Below are positions 45,037 through 54,237 of a stretch of 64,000 nt of DNA, one piece after another. Position 1 is the first letter of the stretch. Every line of letters starts with the position of its first letter. The notes beneath the pieces were generated by a model, which was given only the letters and a program-made list of their open reading frames with translations, did not search any database and had not been told where the DNA came from. The position numbers were made by a program, and so were the translations under genes. This DNA is from Flavobacteriaceae bacterium UBA1903 (lineage in GTDB: Bacteria > Bacteroidota > Bacteroidia > Flavobacteriales > Flavobacteriaceae): the NCBI GenBank assembly GCA_002337605.1, contig DDGL01000002.1, positions 89,190-153,189 of the forward strand, written 5' to 3'.

Positions 45037-46770
45037 ATGTATCCCCTCACCCAGTTGCCTAGGGCAATTTTATTTTTTTTTATTCTTGGTATTTCGGCAA
45101 CAGCATTTACACAAAACCTTACTGATGCTACGGTTGAAAGTTTAGTAAATAGAGCTCGAAAAAACACCAATAATTCAGACAGTCTTAAAGCAATTGGCAA
45201 CCAAACACTGGTACACGCAAAAAAGGAAGATTTAGCACTAGGAAAGATGGAGGCCTACTTTATGCTCGGGTATTCATCCTACCTTAAAGGGGATTTTAAA
45301 GAAGCTATAAACGCTTTCGAAAAAGGTTTAGAAAAAGCACCACAAGATCCCGAAACGTATCCTACCGCCTACAGATTGCTAAAAAACAAAGCTATCGCAT
45401 ATGTACGCTTGGGAAAACCCGATAGCGCACAAGTGATCTTCAAACATGTAGTAGACCTTACAAAAGAAAGAAACGATGCAAAAAACCATGCCAAGGCGTT
45501 AAGCGATTATGCCATTGGCATTAAAAATAAAGGCGATTATAGCCAGGCCCTGGATATTTACGCCAGAACTATGGAAATATGGGACAGTCTTGGTGTAGAC
45601 AGGTACAAAACGAGTCTTCTTTTAAATATTGGTCTGGCCCAGAACAACCTGAAACAAACAGACCGTAGTATCCAGACCTATCACGAAGGACTGGCATTGG
45701 CTAAAAAGTTTAAGGTTGATAGGGACATTTACCGGTTTTACAATAACCTGGCTGTAAATTATACTAATAAAAAGCAATACGATTCATCCCTTTATTACTC
45801 CCGTAAATCTGCAGTTTATTATAAAAAAAACAATAGTGGCGCGTCCGAAGCACTGGCATATCAGAATATGGGAAAAGCTTTTATGTTACTGGCACAACAG
45901 GACAGCGCAAGTTACTACTACACAAAAGCTGAAACCAGCTATAAAAACACCGGTGCTAAAGCAAGGTTGGGCGAATTGTATTTTTTGAGAAGTAGTAATA
46001 ACCACAAACAAGAAGACTATCAAGCTGCATTAAAGTATTCAGACAGTGCAATTAACATATTTAAAGACCTTACGCTTGTCGCTAATTTGAAAGATTCCTA
46101 CGACCAAAGAGCCTTAATCTTAGAAGCTACAGGAGATTTTAAAACAGCGAACAAGTATATAAAAGCGGCTAAAAAGCTAGAAGACGAAGCTTACAAAACT
46201 GAAAATGTAGAGAAACTCAACGAAATTATTACAAAATACCAGGTAGAGAAAAAAGATGCTCAAATAGAAGACTTAAGCACTCAAAAATCTATTTATAAAT
46301 CTACCTCCTTTTTGGTGGGGGTCATTTCATTAGTATTACTCTTTATCGTAATTATTTTCTGGCTACGAAATAAAAAGTCAAAAAAAGAGCTGGAAGTATT
46401 ACGGGAGGAGTTAAAGAATTATAATGCTGCAACTGCAGCTGAAAATGCTCCGACACTGCTTCATCTTAAAAGCAAAGCAGTACTAAACACAAAAGAATTA
46501 CTTTACGTAAAGTCTGACGGGCACTACCTTGAATTTTATACACAGGACAACGCCAAACCCGAAATTGACCGACACACCCTCAAAGAAATGTCGGAGCGAT
46601 TGGCTACGGAAGGTTTTGCACAAATACATAAATCGTATCTGGTAAATTTAGATTACATCCGTATTATCAACTCTACAAAACTTATGCTGGAGGATGGCAC
46701 CTGGCTCCCTCTTTCAAGAACGTACAAACCAAAATTGAAAGAAACGTTATTGCACACAGCAACTTCGTAA
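45037..46770 (+). CDS. membrane-tethered TPR protein with LytTR DNA-binding domain
   Basis: 577 residues. A signal peptide or first TM (about 1-26) is followed by tetratricopeptide repeats (about 60-390), for example YSSYLKGDFKEAINAFEKGL and DYSQALDIYARTMEIWD, and a coiled stretch. A membrane segment (about 423-443, FLVGVISLVLLFIVIIFWL) then leads to a cytoplasmic linker and a LytTR domain (about 478-577): LLYVKSDGHYLEFYT, FAQIHKSYLVNLDYI and LPLSRTYKPKLKE. The layout suggests a sensor with outside TPRs that acts on DNA from the membrane without a kinase. Target unknown; a LuxR-type gene follows. Confidence 0.88.
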   Translation: MYPLTQLPRAILFFFILGISATAFTQNLTDATVESLVNRARKNTNNSDSLKAIGNQTLVHAKKEDLALGKMEAYFMLGYSSYLKGDFKEAINAFEKGLEKAPQDPETYPTAYRLLKNKAIAYVRLGKPDSAQVIFKHVVDLTKERNDAKNHAKALSDYAIGIKNKGDYSQALDIYARTMEIWDSLGVDRYKTSLLLNIGLAQNNLKQTDRSIQTYHEGLALAKKFKVDRDIYRFYNNLAVNYTNKKQYDSSLYYSRKSAVYYKKNNSGASEALAYQNMGKAFMLLAQQDSASYYYTKAETSYKNTGAKARLGELYFLRSSNNHKQEDYQAALKYSDSAINIFKDLTLVANLKDSYDQRALILEATGDFKTANKYIKAAKKLEDEAYKTENVEKLNEIITKYQVEKKDAQIEDLSTQKSIYKSTSFLVGVISLVLLFIVIIFWLRNKKSKKELEVLREELKNYNAATAAENAPTLLHLKSKAVLNTKELLYVKSDGHYLEFYTQDNAKPEIDRHTLKEMSERLATEGFAQIHKSYLVNLDYIRIINSTKLMLEDGTWLPLSRTYKPKLKETLLHTATS

Positions 46771-46835
46771 CAAAATTTTCTTCTTAGTTCGTTGCCTGTT
46801 TAACGTTACTCACGAAGAACGCATAAAATCACACC

Positions 46836-46849
46836 TGTCATTTGTGACA
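46836..46849. promoter_or_regulatory. small palindrome upstream of the LuxR-type gene
   Basis: TGTCA (46836-46840) and TGACA (46845-46849) with a 4-base spacer. Possible operator in the 171-bp gap between the two regulator genes. Confidence 0.3.
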
Positions 46850-46941
46850 ACAAACACGTTAGTAGTGACATAAATCCTTATGTTATAGGAGATTTCATAT
46901 AGTTTAGCAGTAAGAACTACTCAACTAGTTAACCCCGTAAT

Positions 46942-47412
46942 ATGTTACTTATGAAATCTCAAACCCCATTAAACTTTTTGAAAATAGCTTCCAGAGAGTC
47001 ACAATCTTTACAGCTACATTCGCCAAAAAAGAAAATTGAACGCTTTGCAGAAAAGTTTATAACCCATCATTCAAAAATTGACGCTGTAACTGCTGCTGAA
47101 GATAATATCAGGTATTTATACAATGATGTTACCGCACTCAAGAAGCTAGAAAAAATGGTTTCCTTATACGAAACTATTGAAAGCGATCTTATGAATAAAG
47201 GGGTAGATACTTCATTAGTAGCCACCATTACACCCCAGGAAGAAACTATCATCACATTAATTGCTGAAGGGTTACAGACCAAGCAAATTGCTGCCGCGTT
47301 GTTTATTTCAGAACATACCGTACAAACCCACCGCAAAAATATTTACAAAAAGCTGAATGTAACCTCAGTAACAGACTTGGTAAAAATTTCAATGCTGTTG
47401 CTGGTACTCTAA
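46942..47412 (+). CDS. LuxR-type HTH regulator without receiver domain
   Basis: 156 residues (a start at 46951 is equally possible). The N-terminal 85 residues are helical and are not a response-regulator receiver: no phospho-acceptor Asp pattern is seen. The C-terminal HTH is clear: LTPQEE-like ITPQEETIITLIAEGL, TKQIAAALFISEHTVQTHRKNIYKKLNV. It lies 171 bp after the LytTR protein and may act in the same pathway. Confidence 0.88.
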   Translation: MLLMKSQTPLNFLKIASRESQSLQLHSPKKKIERFAEKFITHHSKIDAVTAAEDNIRYLYNDVTALKKLEKMVSLYETIESDLMNKGVDTSLVATITPQEETIITLIAEGLQTKQIAAALFISEHTVQTHRKNIYKKLNVTSVTDLVKISMLLLVL

Positions 47413-47498
47413 AGGATCCATCTCATTTTCTGGTAGCCAGCACCCTCTTTTTCAGAATTAAATAGTATGTTTATGTAACTACTTTAAACATTCCTATT

Positions 47499-47708
47499 AT
47501 GAAAAAGGCTCTATGTATACTACTATTATTTTTTACACCAATTAGCCTGCTTGCGCAAAATAATGATGGTGATAAATTAATTTCAGGATTATCTATTGCT
47601 CTTATAGTTCTTATAGGGCTTCTGATCTATATGGCTATAAAGCTTCAAAAGACTCAACGAGAGAACCTGTCCTTGCGCTCAAAACTAGAACACCAAAAGA
47701 AAAGCTAA
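47499..47708 (+). CDS. small membrane protein
   Basis: 69 residues. A signal-peptide-like start (MKKALCILLLFFTPISLLAQ) is followed by a short polar piece, one membrane segment (about 29-48, ISGLSIALIVLIGLLIYMAI) and a basic coiled tail. Unknown function; it is positioned as the third gene of the regulator group. Confidence 0.65.
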   Translation: MKKALCILLLFFTPISLLAQNNDGDKLISGLSIALIVLIGLLIYMAIKLQKTQRENLSLRSKLEHQKKS

Positions 47709-47717
47709 AACAAACTT

Positions 47718-49748
47718 TTATTTATACTTTTCAAACCATGCCAGGGTGTGTGCTACCTTGGTAATTAAATTGCTGGGACGTGCTGCTATGCCATGTGAGG
47801 CTTCCGGAATTTCCACTAACACGGTCTCAATTTTTCTTAATTTTAAGGCATGATATAATTGCTTTGCTTCACTTGGTGGCGTACGCAAATCGTCCATTCC
47901 TACCATAACCATTGTGGGTGTTTCAACGTTACCTACCAGCGAAAGCGGTGAGAATTTCCAGTAGTTTTCAAAATTCTCCCACGGTTGCCCTGGGTAACGG
48001 GAATTGGCATACCCGTAATAATTATCAGCTACTAATGTTTTACTGATCCAGTTCATCACAGGTTTAGCCACTACGGCGGCTTTAAACTCATTGTTTTTAC
48101 CAATAATCCAGGCTGTCATAATACCCCCGGCACTTCCTCCTGTAACGTACAAATGCTCTTTGTCTGCCACACCTTTGTTTACCAATTCATGTACCCCATC
48201 CATCACGTCGTTATAATCTTCGCCAGGGTAGTTGTTGTAAAGCAAGTTTCCAAATTCTTCTCCATAACTTGTACTCCCACGCGGATTGGGATAAAAAACC
48301 ACATACCCTGCAGCGGCATACAATTGTATCTCAGCAGAAAAATGAGGTCCATAATTTAAAATAGGCCCTCCATGATTTTCAACCAGCAAAGGAGCTGGTT
48401 GCGATTTATTATGATTGGGCGGATACACCACCCAACCTTGCACCTTGCGGCCATCTACAGTAGAAGTATACCATATTTCTTCTACCTCCCCCATGGTTCT
48501 GTAGTTGAGCAGGTCTTCATTTAAGGCCGTAAGCACTTCTGGTGTCTTTCCTCTTTTAGATAGCACGGCAACATCGGCCGGGCGATCTGTTTTTGAAAGT
48601 GTATAGGCAATGTTTCCGTTGTTTGAAACAGAAAAACTTCCGCTGGCATACGGTCTTCCCAGAGTGGTTCCCCCTACATTGTCTACTAGTTCTGTTAAAT
48701 TTCCGCTTAGGTCCAAATAGCCTAGCTTCGTAAGTCCTAAATCGTTATACTGAACGTATAGTCCTTTGCTATCCCTTGCCCAAACTGCATCACTAATACT
48801 TCGGTCTATCTTGAGGGTTAGCACCTTCTTTTCAGAACCGTCAATATTCATAAGCTGTAATTTTCGGGTCTGATAGGTTTGTACCTTATCTACAAAGCCA
48901 AGGTAAGCAATATGCTTTCCATCCGGAGAAACCTGAGGGGAACCATCGGGACCATTGGCGTCTGTAAGGGCATTTATAACTCCTGTCTGGGTGCCTACTG
49001 AATAGACTTCGCTGTTTCTGAAATCGTACTCCCAGTCTTCGTTCCTGTTAGCTGAAAAATAAATATTCGCACCATTAGCTCCCCAGGAAAGACTACCTCC
49101 ATGGTTAAAATCGCCCGAAGTCAATTGTCGAGGCGCTCCCCCTTCTGCAGAAATGGTAAAAATATGGTTGAAGCCTGGCTTTAAATATCCTGCTCCATCG
49201 GCCTCGTGTTTTAATCTATCTGTAATGCGAGGTGCTTCTGCCCACTTCGCATCTTTTGGTTTTTCAGGCATTTTTGCTAAAACCGGGGCTTTTGCATCCA
49301 CTTTCATACTAAAAGCTATGTGTTTCCCGTCGGGTGACCAGGCGATATTTGAGGGACTGTTCTCTAACTGAGTGAGTTTTGCCAATGCACCGTTGGCCAT
49401 CCAGTACACAAAAATTTCACTACCGCTATCTCCACTGCTCACAAAAGCTATCCTGTCGCCACTTGGTGACCATCTGGCAGAGCTTTCATTTTCTTCTCTA
49501 CCGGTAAGCTTGTAATGTTTTTTTTCTTCCGAAGTTGAAACCATCCAAAGATCTCCTTTAGACTTATCTTTCATAATATCAAAACCCGTACGGCGATAGA
49601 CCACGTGGTCCCCATTGGGAGAAATTTGCGGATCATCAGCATATTCAAGCTGGAAAACATCCAGAGATTCAAAAGGTTTTTGGATTTGTGCATGTACCTG
49701 AAATACACTCAGCAGCCCCACAAGAAGAAAAAGTTTTAATACGTTCAT
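47718..49748 (-). CDS. S9 family peptidase (acylaminoacyl-peptidase-like)
   Basis: 676 residues with a signal peptide ending at about VHAQ. An N-terminal beta-propeller (about 30-410; repeated ISPNGDHV, WSPDGKHIAF and SPDGKHIAYLG) caps a C-terminal alpha/beta hydrolase. The nucleophile motif VTGGSAGGIMTA has Ser at about 539, the Asp is in GMDDLRTPPSEA and the His in EASHGIAARPS. It cleaves oligopeptides in the periplasm or outside. Confidence 0.95.
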   Translation of the reverse strand: MNVLKLFLLVGLLSVFQVHAQIQKPFESLDVFQLEYADDPQISPNGDHVVYRRTGFDIMKDKSKGDLWMVSTSEEKKHYKLTGREENESSARWSPSGDRIAFVSSGDSGSEIFVYWMANGALAKLTQLENSPSNIAWSPDGKHIAFSMKVDAKAPVLAKMPEKPKDAKWAEAPRITDRLKHEADGAGYLKPGFNHIFTISAEGGAPRQLTSGDFNHGGSLSWGANGANIYFSANRNEDWEYDFRNSEVYSVGTQTGVINALTDANGPDGSPQVSPDGKHIAYLGFVDKVQTYQTRKLQLMNIDGSEKKVLTLKIDRSISDAVWARDSKGLYVQYNDLGLTKLGYLDLSGNLTELVDNVGGTTLGRPYASGSFSVSNNGNIAYTLSKTDRPADVAVLSKRGKTPEVLTALNEDLLNYRTMGEVEEIWYTSTVDGRKVQGWVVYPPNHNKSQPAPLLVENHGGPILNYGPHFSAEIQLYAAAGYVVFYPNPRGSTSYGEEFGNLLYNNYPGEDYNDVMDGVHELVNKGVADKEHLYVTGGSAGGIMTAWIIGKNNEFKAAVVAKPVMNWISKTLVADNYYGYANSRYPGQPWENFENYWKFSPLSLVGNVETPTMVMVGMDDLRTPPSEAKQLYHALKLRKIETVLVEIPEASHGIAARPSNLITKVAHTLAWFEKYK

Positions 49749-49903
49749 AGGTGAAAAATATTTGAACTCTAAAGATAGTGAGTTTGAACGGGCTGTTCAA
49801 ATGACGGGTATTAAAAAGAGGCTATCTATAAAGGTATTTTAGTCTGTTAATTTAACATCCAAATTTACTTTTTAAACAGCCTCTTGATCACTTAAGCTGG
49901 AAC

Positions 49904-51595
49904 TTATCGAATCAACTTCTTGTATTTGATACGTTTCGGGAGCAAGTCGCCACCCAGACGTTTCTTTTTATTTTCTTCGTATTCGCTAAAGCCACCTTCA
50001 AAGAAATATACCTGGCTATCGCCTTCAAAGGCTAAAATGTGCGTACAAATCCTATCCAGGAACCAACGGTCGTGACTAATAACCACGGCACAACCTGCAA
50101 AGTTTTCCAGTCCTTCTTCCAAAGCACGTAAGGTATTTACATCGAGGTCGTTTGTAGGCTCATCAAGTAATAAAACGTTTCCTTCTTCTTTAAGGGTCAT
50201 GGCCAGATGCAAACGGTTACGTTCTCCACCAGAAAGTTTAGAAACTTTTTTGTTTTGTTCGCTTCCGCTGAAATTAAATCTACTTAGATACGCTCTTGAG
50301 TATACTTGCTTACCTCCCATCATGATCAACTCCTGCTCATCACTAAAGTTTTGCCAGATCGTTTTTTCTGGGTCAATATTGCTATGACTTTGATCTACGT
50401 AGGCAATTTGTGCGGTTTCCCCAACGGTAAAATTACCTTTATCGGGTTCAATCTCGTCCATAATCATTTTAAAGATGGTGGTTTTACCGGCACCATTGGG
50501 CCCAATAATTCCAACAATTCCTGCCTGCGGTAGTTTAAAGTTTAAGTCTTCGTATAAAATCTTATCATCAAAAGCCTTACTCACGCCTGTTGCTTCAATT
50601 ACATTGGTTCCCAGACGTGGACCATTAGGGATGTATATTTCCAACTTTTCGTCCAGTTGCTTTTGGTCCTGGCTCATTAATTTGTCATAGTTCTGTAAAC
50701 GCGCTTTCTGTTTTGTTTGTCGGCCTTTGGCACCTTGTTTTACCCATTCCAATTCACGCTCCAGGGTTTTTTGACGTTTACTTGCCTGTTTCTGTTCTTG
50801 CGCTAATCTTTTTGACTTTTGATCCAACCAGGAAGAATAGTTTCCTTTCCACGGGATACCTTCCCCTCTATCCAGTTCCAGAATCCACCCTGCAACATTA
50901 TCTAAGAAATAACGGTCGTGTGTTACAGCAATCACAGTTCCTTTGTATTGTGCCAAATGATGCTCTAACCAATGTACACTTTCTGCATCCAGGTGGTTGG
51001 TAGGCTCATCGAGTAATAGCACATCTGGTTCTTGTAATAGTAAGCGACACAAAGCCACTCTACGACGTTCTCCACCAGAGAGCACACTTATTGGCTTATC
51101 GCCATCTGGTGTACGCAGCGCATCCATAGCAATTTCCAGTTTGGTATCTAACTCCCAAGCGTTGGCTGCATCAATTTCATCCTGAAGCACGGCTTGTCTT
51201 GCCATAAGCTTTTCCATTTTATCGGCATCGCTATAGACTTCTTCCAGGCCAAACATATCGTTAATCTTATTGTATTCGTCTAGAATAGCTACTGTTTCGG
51301 CAGCACCTTCACGTACAATTTCAATCACGGTTTTGCTATCATCCAGTTTTGGTTCCTGTTCCAGGTAACCTACTGTGTATCCCGGAGCAAAGACAACATC
51401 GCCCTGGTAGTTTTTTTCCTCGCCTGCAATAATTTTCAGCAAGGTAGACTTACCACTACCGTTGAGACCTAAAATCCCAATCTTGGCTCCATAGAAAAAG
51501 CTCAGGTAAATATTTTTTAAAACGGGGGTTTGTGCGCTCTGAAATGTCTTGGTTAATCCAGACATGGAGAAAATTACTTTTTTATCGTCGCTCAT
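49904..51595 (-). CDS. ettA: energy-dependent translational throttle protein EttA
   Basis: 563 residues, ABC-F family with two intact nucleotide sites. NBD1 has Walker A GLNGSGKST and signature LSGGERRRV with LLLDEPTNHLD; NBD2 has Walker A GPNGAGKTT and LSGGERNRLHL with LLLDEPTNDLD. The arm and linker with WAQ-like charged helices lie between. EttA binds the ribosome E site and gates translation by energy state. It differs from the ABC-F gene at the left end, which has a degenerate second site. Confidence 0.96.
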   Translation of the reverse strand: MSDDKKVIFSMSGLTKTFQSAQTPVLKNIYLSFFYGAKIGILGLNGSGKSTLLKIIAGEEKNYQGDVVFAPGYTVGYLEQEPKLDDSKTVIEIVREGAAETVAILDEYNKINDMFGLEEVYSDADKMEKLMARQAVLQDEIDAANAWELDTKLEIAMDALRTPDGDKPISVLSGGERRRVALCRLLLQEPDVLLLDEPTNHLDAESVHWLEHHLAQYKGTVIAVTHDRYFLDNVAGWILELDRGEGIPWKGNYSSWLDQKSKRLAQEQKQASKRQKTLERELEWVKQGAKGRQTKQKARLQNYDKLMSQDQKQLDEKLEIYIPNGPRLGTNVIEATGVSKAFDDKILYEDLNFKLPQAGIVGIIGPNGAGKTTIFKMIMDEIEPDKGNFTVGETAQIAYVDQSHSNIDPEKTIWQNFSDEQELIMMGGKQVYSRAYLSRFNFSGSEQNKKVSKLSGGERNRLHLAMTLKEEGNVLLLDEPTNDLDVNTLRALEEGLENFAGCAVVISHDRWFLDRICTHILAFEGDSQVYFFEGGFSEYEENKKKRLGGDLLPKRIKYKKLIR

Positions 51596-51739
51596 TTTTT
51601 AAGTTGATTTGGTAATTAGGTTGATTAAATGATTAAGGTACATCGGTCTTTCTTTAAATGGATTACGGCTTAAGCAGGGAAATGTTCTGTTTCAAAAAGT
51701 AACTATTTTCACCTACTTTATATCACCCGTAACGGGTAT

Positions 51740-51916
51740 TTACATCCGTCCTTTTAGTGCATTAAATACCCAAGCAATGGCAAAAAAGCCGAAGCCTACA
51801 GTTGCAAAGCCCCATCCGGCAACATCGTCATATCGAAAAGCCCCGAGGGCAATGAGGGCGCAGCCCATAATTATCATTATAAATGTGGCCCAGGCCAATA
51901 CTGTATTTTTATTCAT
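51740..51916 (-). CDS. CAL67264 family small membrane protein
   Basis: 58 residues from the second of two adjacent ATG codons (51916, 51919). MNKNTVLAWATFIMIIMG forms the first hydrophobic segment, FRYDDVAGWGFATVG the linker and second segment, and it ends WVFNALKGRM. This matches the small family named after a Gramella locus. Two membrane segments; unknown function. It lies 144 bp after ettA on the minus side. Confidence 0.85.
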   Translation of the reverse strand: MNKNTVLAWATFIMIIMGCALIALGAFRYDDVAGWGFATVGFGFFAIAWVFNALKGRM

Positions 51917-51934
51917 CATGAGTTTTTTGTTTTT

Positions 51935-52046
51935 GGGCGTTCCCCTCTTTCGCCTTCATACTTCAAGCTTCAGAAGGTCGGGCTTTCACTACTCGCTTCC
52001 CGATTTTCATCGGGAGAGCTCAAACAAACCGCTCAATCCCTAACGC
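51935..52046. repeat. flavobacterial intergenic repeat element
   Basis: A 112-bp element that begins GGGCGTTCCCC and ends AATCCCTAACGC, with GCGTT (51937-51941) and AACGC (52042-52046) as inverted ends. It has GTCGGGCTTTC inside and a hairpin CCCGAT-ATCGGG. From memory, similar elements starting GGGCGTT and ending CCCTAACGC are scattered between genes in many Flavobacteriia genomes; I could not check this here. Confidence 0.6.
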
Positions 52047-52155
52047 AAATTTAGATTCAAATACTATAGTAGGCGAAGCTATAAGCCCCGCTGTTTTAAA
52101 TTCAAAAAAATTAAAACATACCACTACTATAAAAGATGGCTATACATCATAGCAC

Positions 52156-52179
52156 AATCCGACAAATATCGGATTTTTA
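52156..52179 (+). terminator. hairpin with T-run in a gene-free stretch
   Basis: AATCCGA (52156-52162) pairs with TCGGATT (52169-52175), followed by T. It is oriented to stop plus-strand transcripts, but no plus-strand gene ends nearby, so what it terminates is unclear. Confidence 0.45.
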
Positions 52180-52211
52180 TATAAAAAAAGCACCCAAAGG
52201 ATTCTTAATTG

Positions 52212-53081
52212 TTAGGCAGGTAAGAACCCCATTTTCCCTTGTTGGTAATCGCGTAGCGCCTCCATAATTTCCGTTTGGGTATTCATAACATACGGTCCCC
52301 AACTTGTAACTTTTTCGTTAATAGGGGTTCCAGAAAGAACCAGTAATGTACTTTCAGCAGTTGCTTCTATAGAGAACCCTTCTCCATCCTGTTTAAACCA
52401 TACGAGTTGTTCGTGATTCAGTTTTAAATTTATAGTGTCATTAATCCTAACATCCCCTTTAATAAGATATACCAGTGCCTGATGCTCTTCTGGGATCGCT
52501 ACTTCATAAAAACCGCTCTCCCTTGCAGTTACCATAAAAGCATTTACGGGTGTTTGTGTAGCAATTCTACCATAGATGCTTTCTAATTCTCCTGCAATGA
52601 CCTGAATGTTCACTTTTTTATCTTTAGAAGTAACCACTCTGAAATCTTCATTTTTTTCGTGCTGATAGGCTGCTGGCATCATTTTTTTCTCCGAAGGTAA
52701 ATTGAGCCATAATTGAATTCCCTCTAAGTCACCTCCTTTTTTTACAAACTCCTTTGTAGGACCTTCGGCATGCATAATTCCCCGTCCAGCAGTAGTCCAT
52801 TGTACATCGCCAGCCTTCACAACACTTTCATTTCCTAAAGAGTCTCTGTGCAACTGCTCTCCTTGCAGTAAAAATGTGACAGGCTCAAAACCACGGTGGG
52901 GATGCGGTCCCAGATCGAAGGGGTTGTTTAATTCGTTAATAGGATAAGGTCCATAATGGTGCAACAGTATAAAGGGATCTATTAATTCAATATCGGAAGT
53001 TGGTATGGGCTGTCTTAACTGAATAGGGCCCATATTCACAAAATCGCTTCGTCCAATTTTTTTAATGCTATTTAGTTTCAT
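52212..53081 (-). CDS. pirin family protein
   Basis: 289 residues. The N-terminal cupin has the metal ligands in LGPHPHRGFEPVTFLL (two His) and GRGIMHAEGPT (His and Glu); the C-terminal cupin follows (about 170-280). Pirins can act as quercetin dioxygenase-like enzymes or as regulators. Third in a minus-strand unit after the reductase and marR. Confidence 0.92.
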   Translation of the reverse strand: MKLNSIKKIGRSDFVNMGPIQLRQPIPTSDIELIDPFILLHHYGPYPINELNNPFDLGPHPHRGFEPVTFLLQGEQLHRDSLGNESVVKAGDVQWTTAGRGIMHAEGPTKEFVKKGGDLEGIQLWLNLPSEKKMMPAAYQHEKNEDFRVVTSKDKKVNIQVIAGELESIYGRIATQTPVNAFMVTARESGFYEVAIPEEHQALVYLIKGDVRINDTINLKLNHEQLVWFKQDGEGFSIEATAESTLLVLSGTPINEKVTSWGPYVMNTQTEIMEALRDYQQGKMGFLPA

Positions 53082-53118
53082 CGTTTTATAGTATTTGTCT
53101 TGTAATAACAGTTATTTT

Positions 53119-53556
53119 TTATCTAATTTTATCTAATAGATCGCTTAACAGGGTCGCTTCTTTCAGAGTGATATTTTTTAAATACTCTGTAGGGTGTGCT
53201 TTGTCTATTTCAGTTAAAAGCCGGAGTCCTTTTTCTGTTATTTCCACCTGTACAACACGGCGGTCGTTGCTACAAGGCACACGTTTTATAAGTTCCTTAT
53301 CACAGAGCTTATCCATCATTCTGGTTGCATTGGGAGCCCGTTGTAACATTCTGTCTTTTATGGTTTGCACAGGCAAAACTTCTCCCGCTCCACGTAGGAT
53401 CCGCAATACATTATACTGCTGTGGTGAAATTGAAAAAGGCTTAAAAAAACTGTTTTGCTGGCTCGTAATCCAGTTTGCTGTATAAATTATGTTAAGCATG
53501 GCTTTCTGCTTATCGTTTTTAAACCTACTGTTTATATCTTTTGAAATATCTCCCAT
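53119..53556 (-). CDS. MarR family transcriptional regulator
   Basis: 145 residues. Winged helix with ISPQQYNVLRILRGAGE, IKDRMLQRAPNATRMMDKLCDKELIKR and the wing CSNDRRVVQVEITEKGLRLL. It lies between the reductase gene (12 bp) and the pirin gene (37 bp) and probably controls both in response to a phenolic, quinone or oxidant signal. Confidence 0.92.
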   Translation of the reverse strand: MGDISKDINSRFKNDKQKAMLNIIYTANWITSQQNSFFKPFSISPQQYNVLRILRGAGEVLPVQTIKDRMLQRAPNATRMMDKLCDKELIKRVPCSNDRRVVQVEITEKGLRLLTEIDKAHPTEYLKNITLKEATLLSDLLDKIR

Positions 53557-53568
53557 ACTCGTGCTTTG

Positions 53569-54102
53569 TTATTTAATGGCTTGTTGAAATACAGCAACAG
53601 CATCTTTTAATCTCGTCTGTAATGCCTGATCTTTGATACCAGCTTCTGAAAAATTATCGTTAAAATTAGGCAGGGAAAATGTGGCAACAATATTTCCACC
53701 CATATAAGGAAATCTTCCTTTTGCAATCTCAAGAACGGTTGCTCCTCCCCGACCCCCAGGTGAAGTTGCCATTAACAACATAGGTTTATCGCTCCATAAT
53801 TTGCCATCAATTCGGGACATCCAGTCAAAGATATTTTTAAAAGCTGTACTGTAAGCGCCATTATGCTCTGCCAATGACAAAATAATCCCGTCGGACTCTT
53901 TTATCAGGTTCAGAAAAATCTGAGCCTTTTCGGGAATGCCGTGCTCCTTTTCATGGTCAAATCCGTACAACGGAAGCGTATAGTCATTAAGATCAATTAT
54001 AGAAACAGTAACATCATTTATCTGATTAGCAGCATAAACGGCCAGTTGTTTATTGATAGAAACACTACTGTTGCTTCCTGCAAACGCTATTATTTTATTC
54101 AT
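53569..54102 (-). CDS. NADPH-dependent FMN reductase
   Basis: 177 residues, flavodoxin-like fold: IIAFAGSNSSVSINKQL at the FMN phosphate site, LSLAEHNGAYSTAFKNIFDWMSRID and LLMATSPGGRGGA. It likely reduces quinones, azo dyes or chromate with NADPH. First gene of the unit with marR and pirin; the three together look like a small electrophile-response operon. Confidence 0.93.
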   Translation of the reverse strand: MNKIIAFAGSNSSVSINKQLAVYAANQINDVTVSIIDLNDYTLPLYGFDHEKEHGIPEKAQIFLNLIKESDGIILSLAEHNGAYSTAFKNIFDWMSRIDGKLWSDKPMLLMATSPGGRGGATVLEIAKGRFPYMGGNIVATFSLPNFNDNFSEAGIKDQALQTRLKDAVAVFQQAIK

Positions 54103-54237
54103 AAGATTTATAATTTATCACAAAAGTATGCTTTTTTATTTTCCCAGGTAACTATTTCCAGGGAAAATTTATAACATCTGAATTTTCAGAAGATAAAAAG
54201 CACTAGATTTTTGTACCTTAGCGAAAAATTAAAACAC

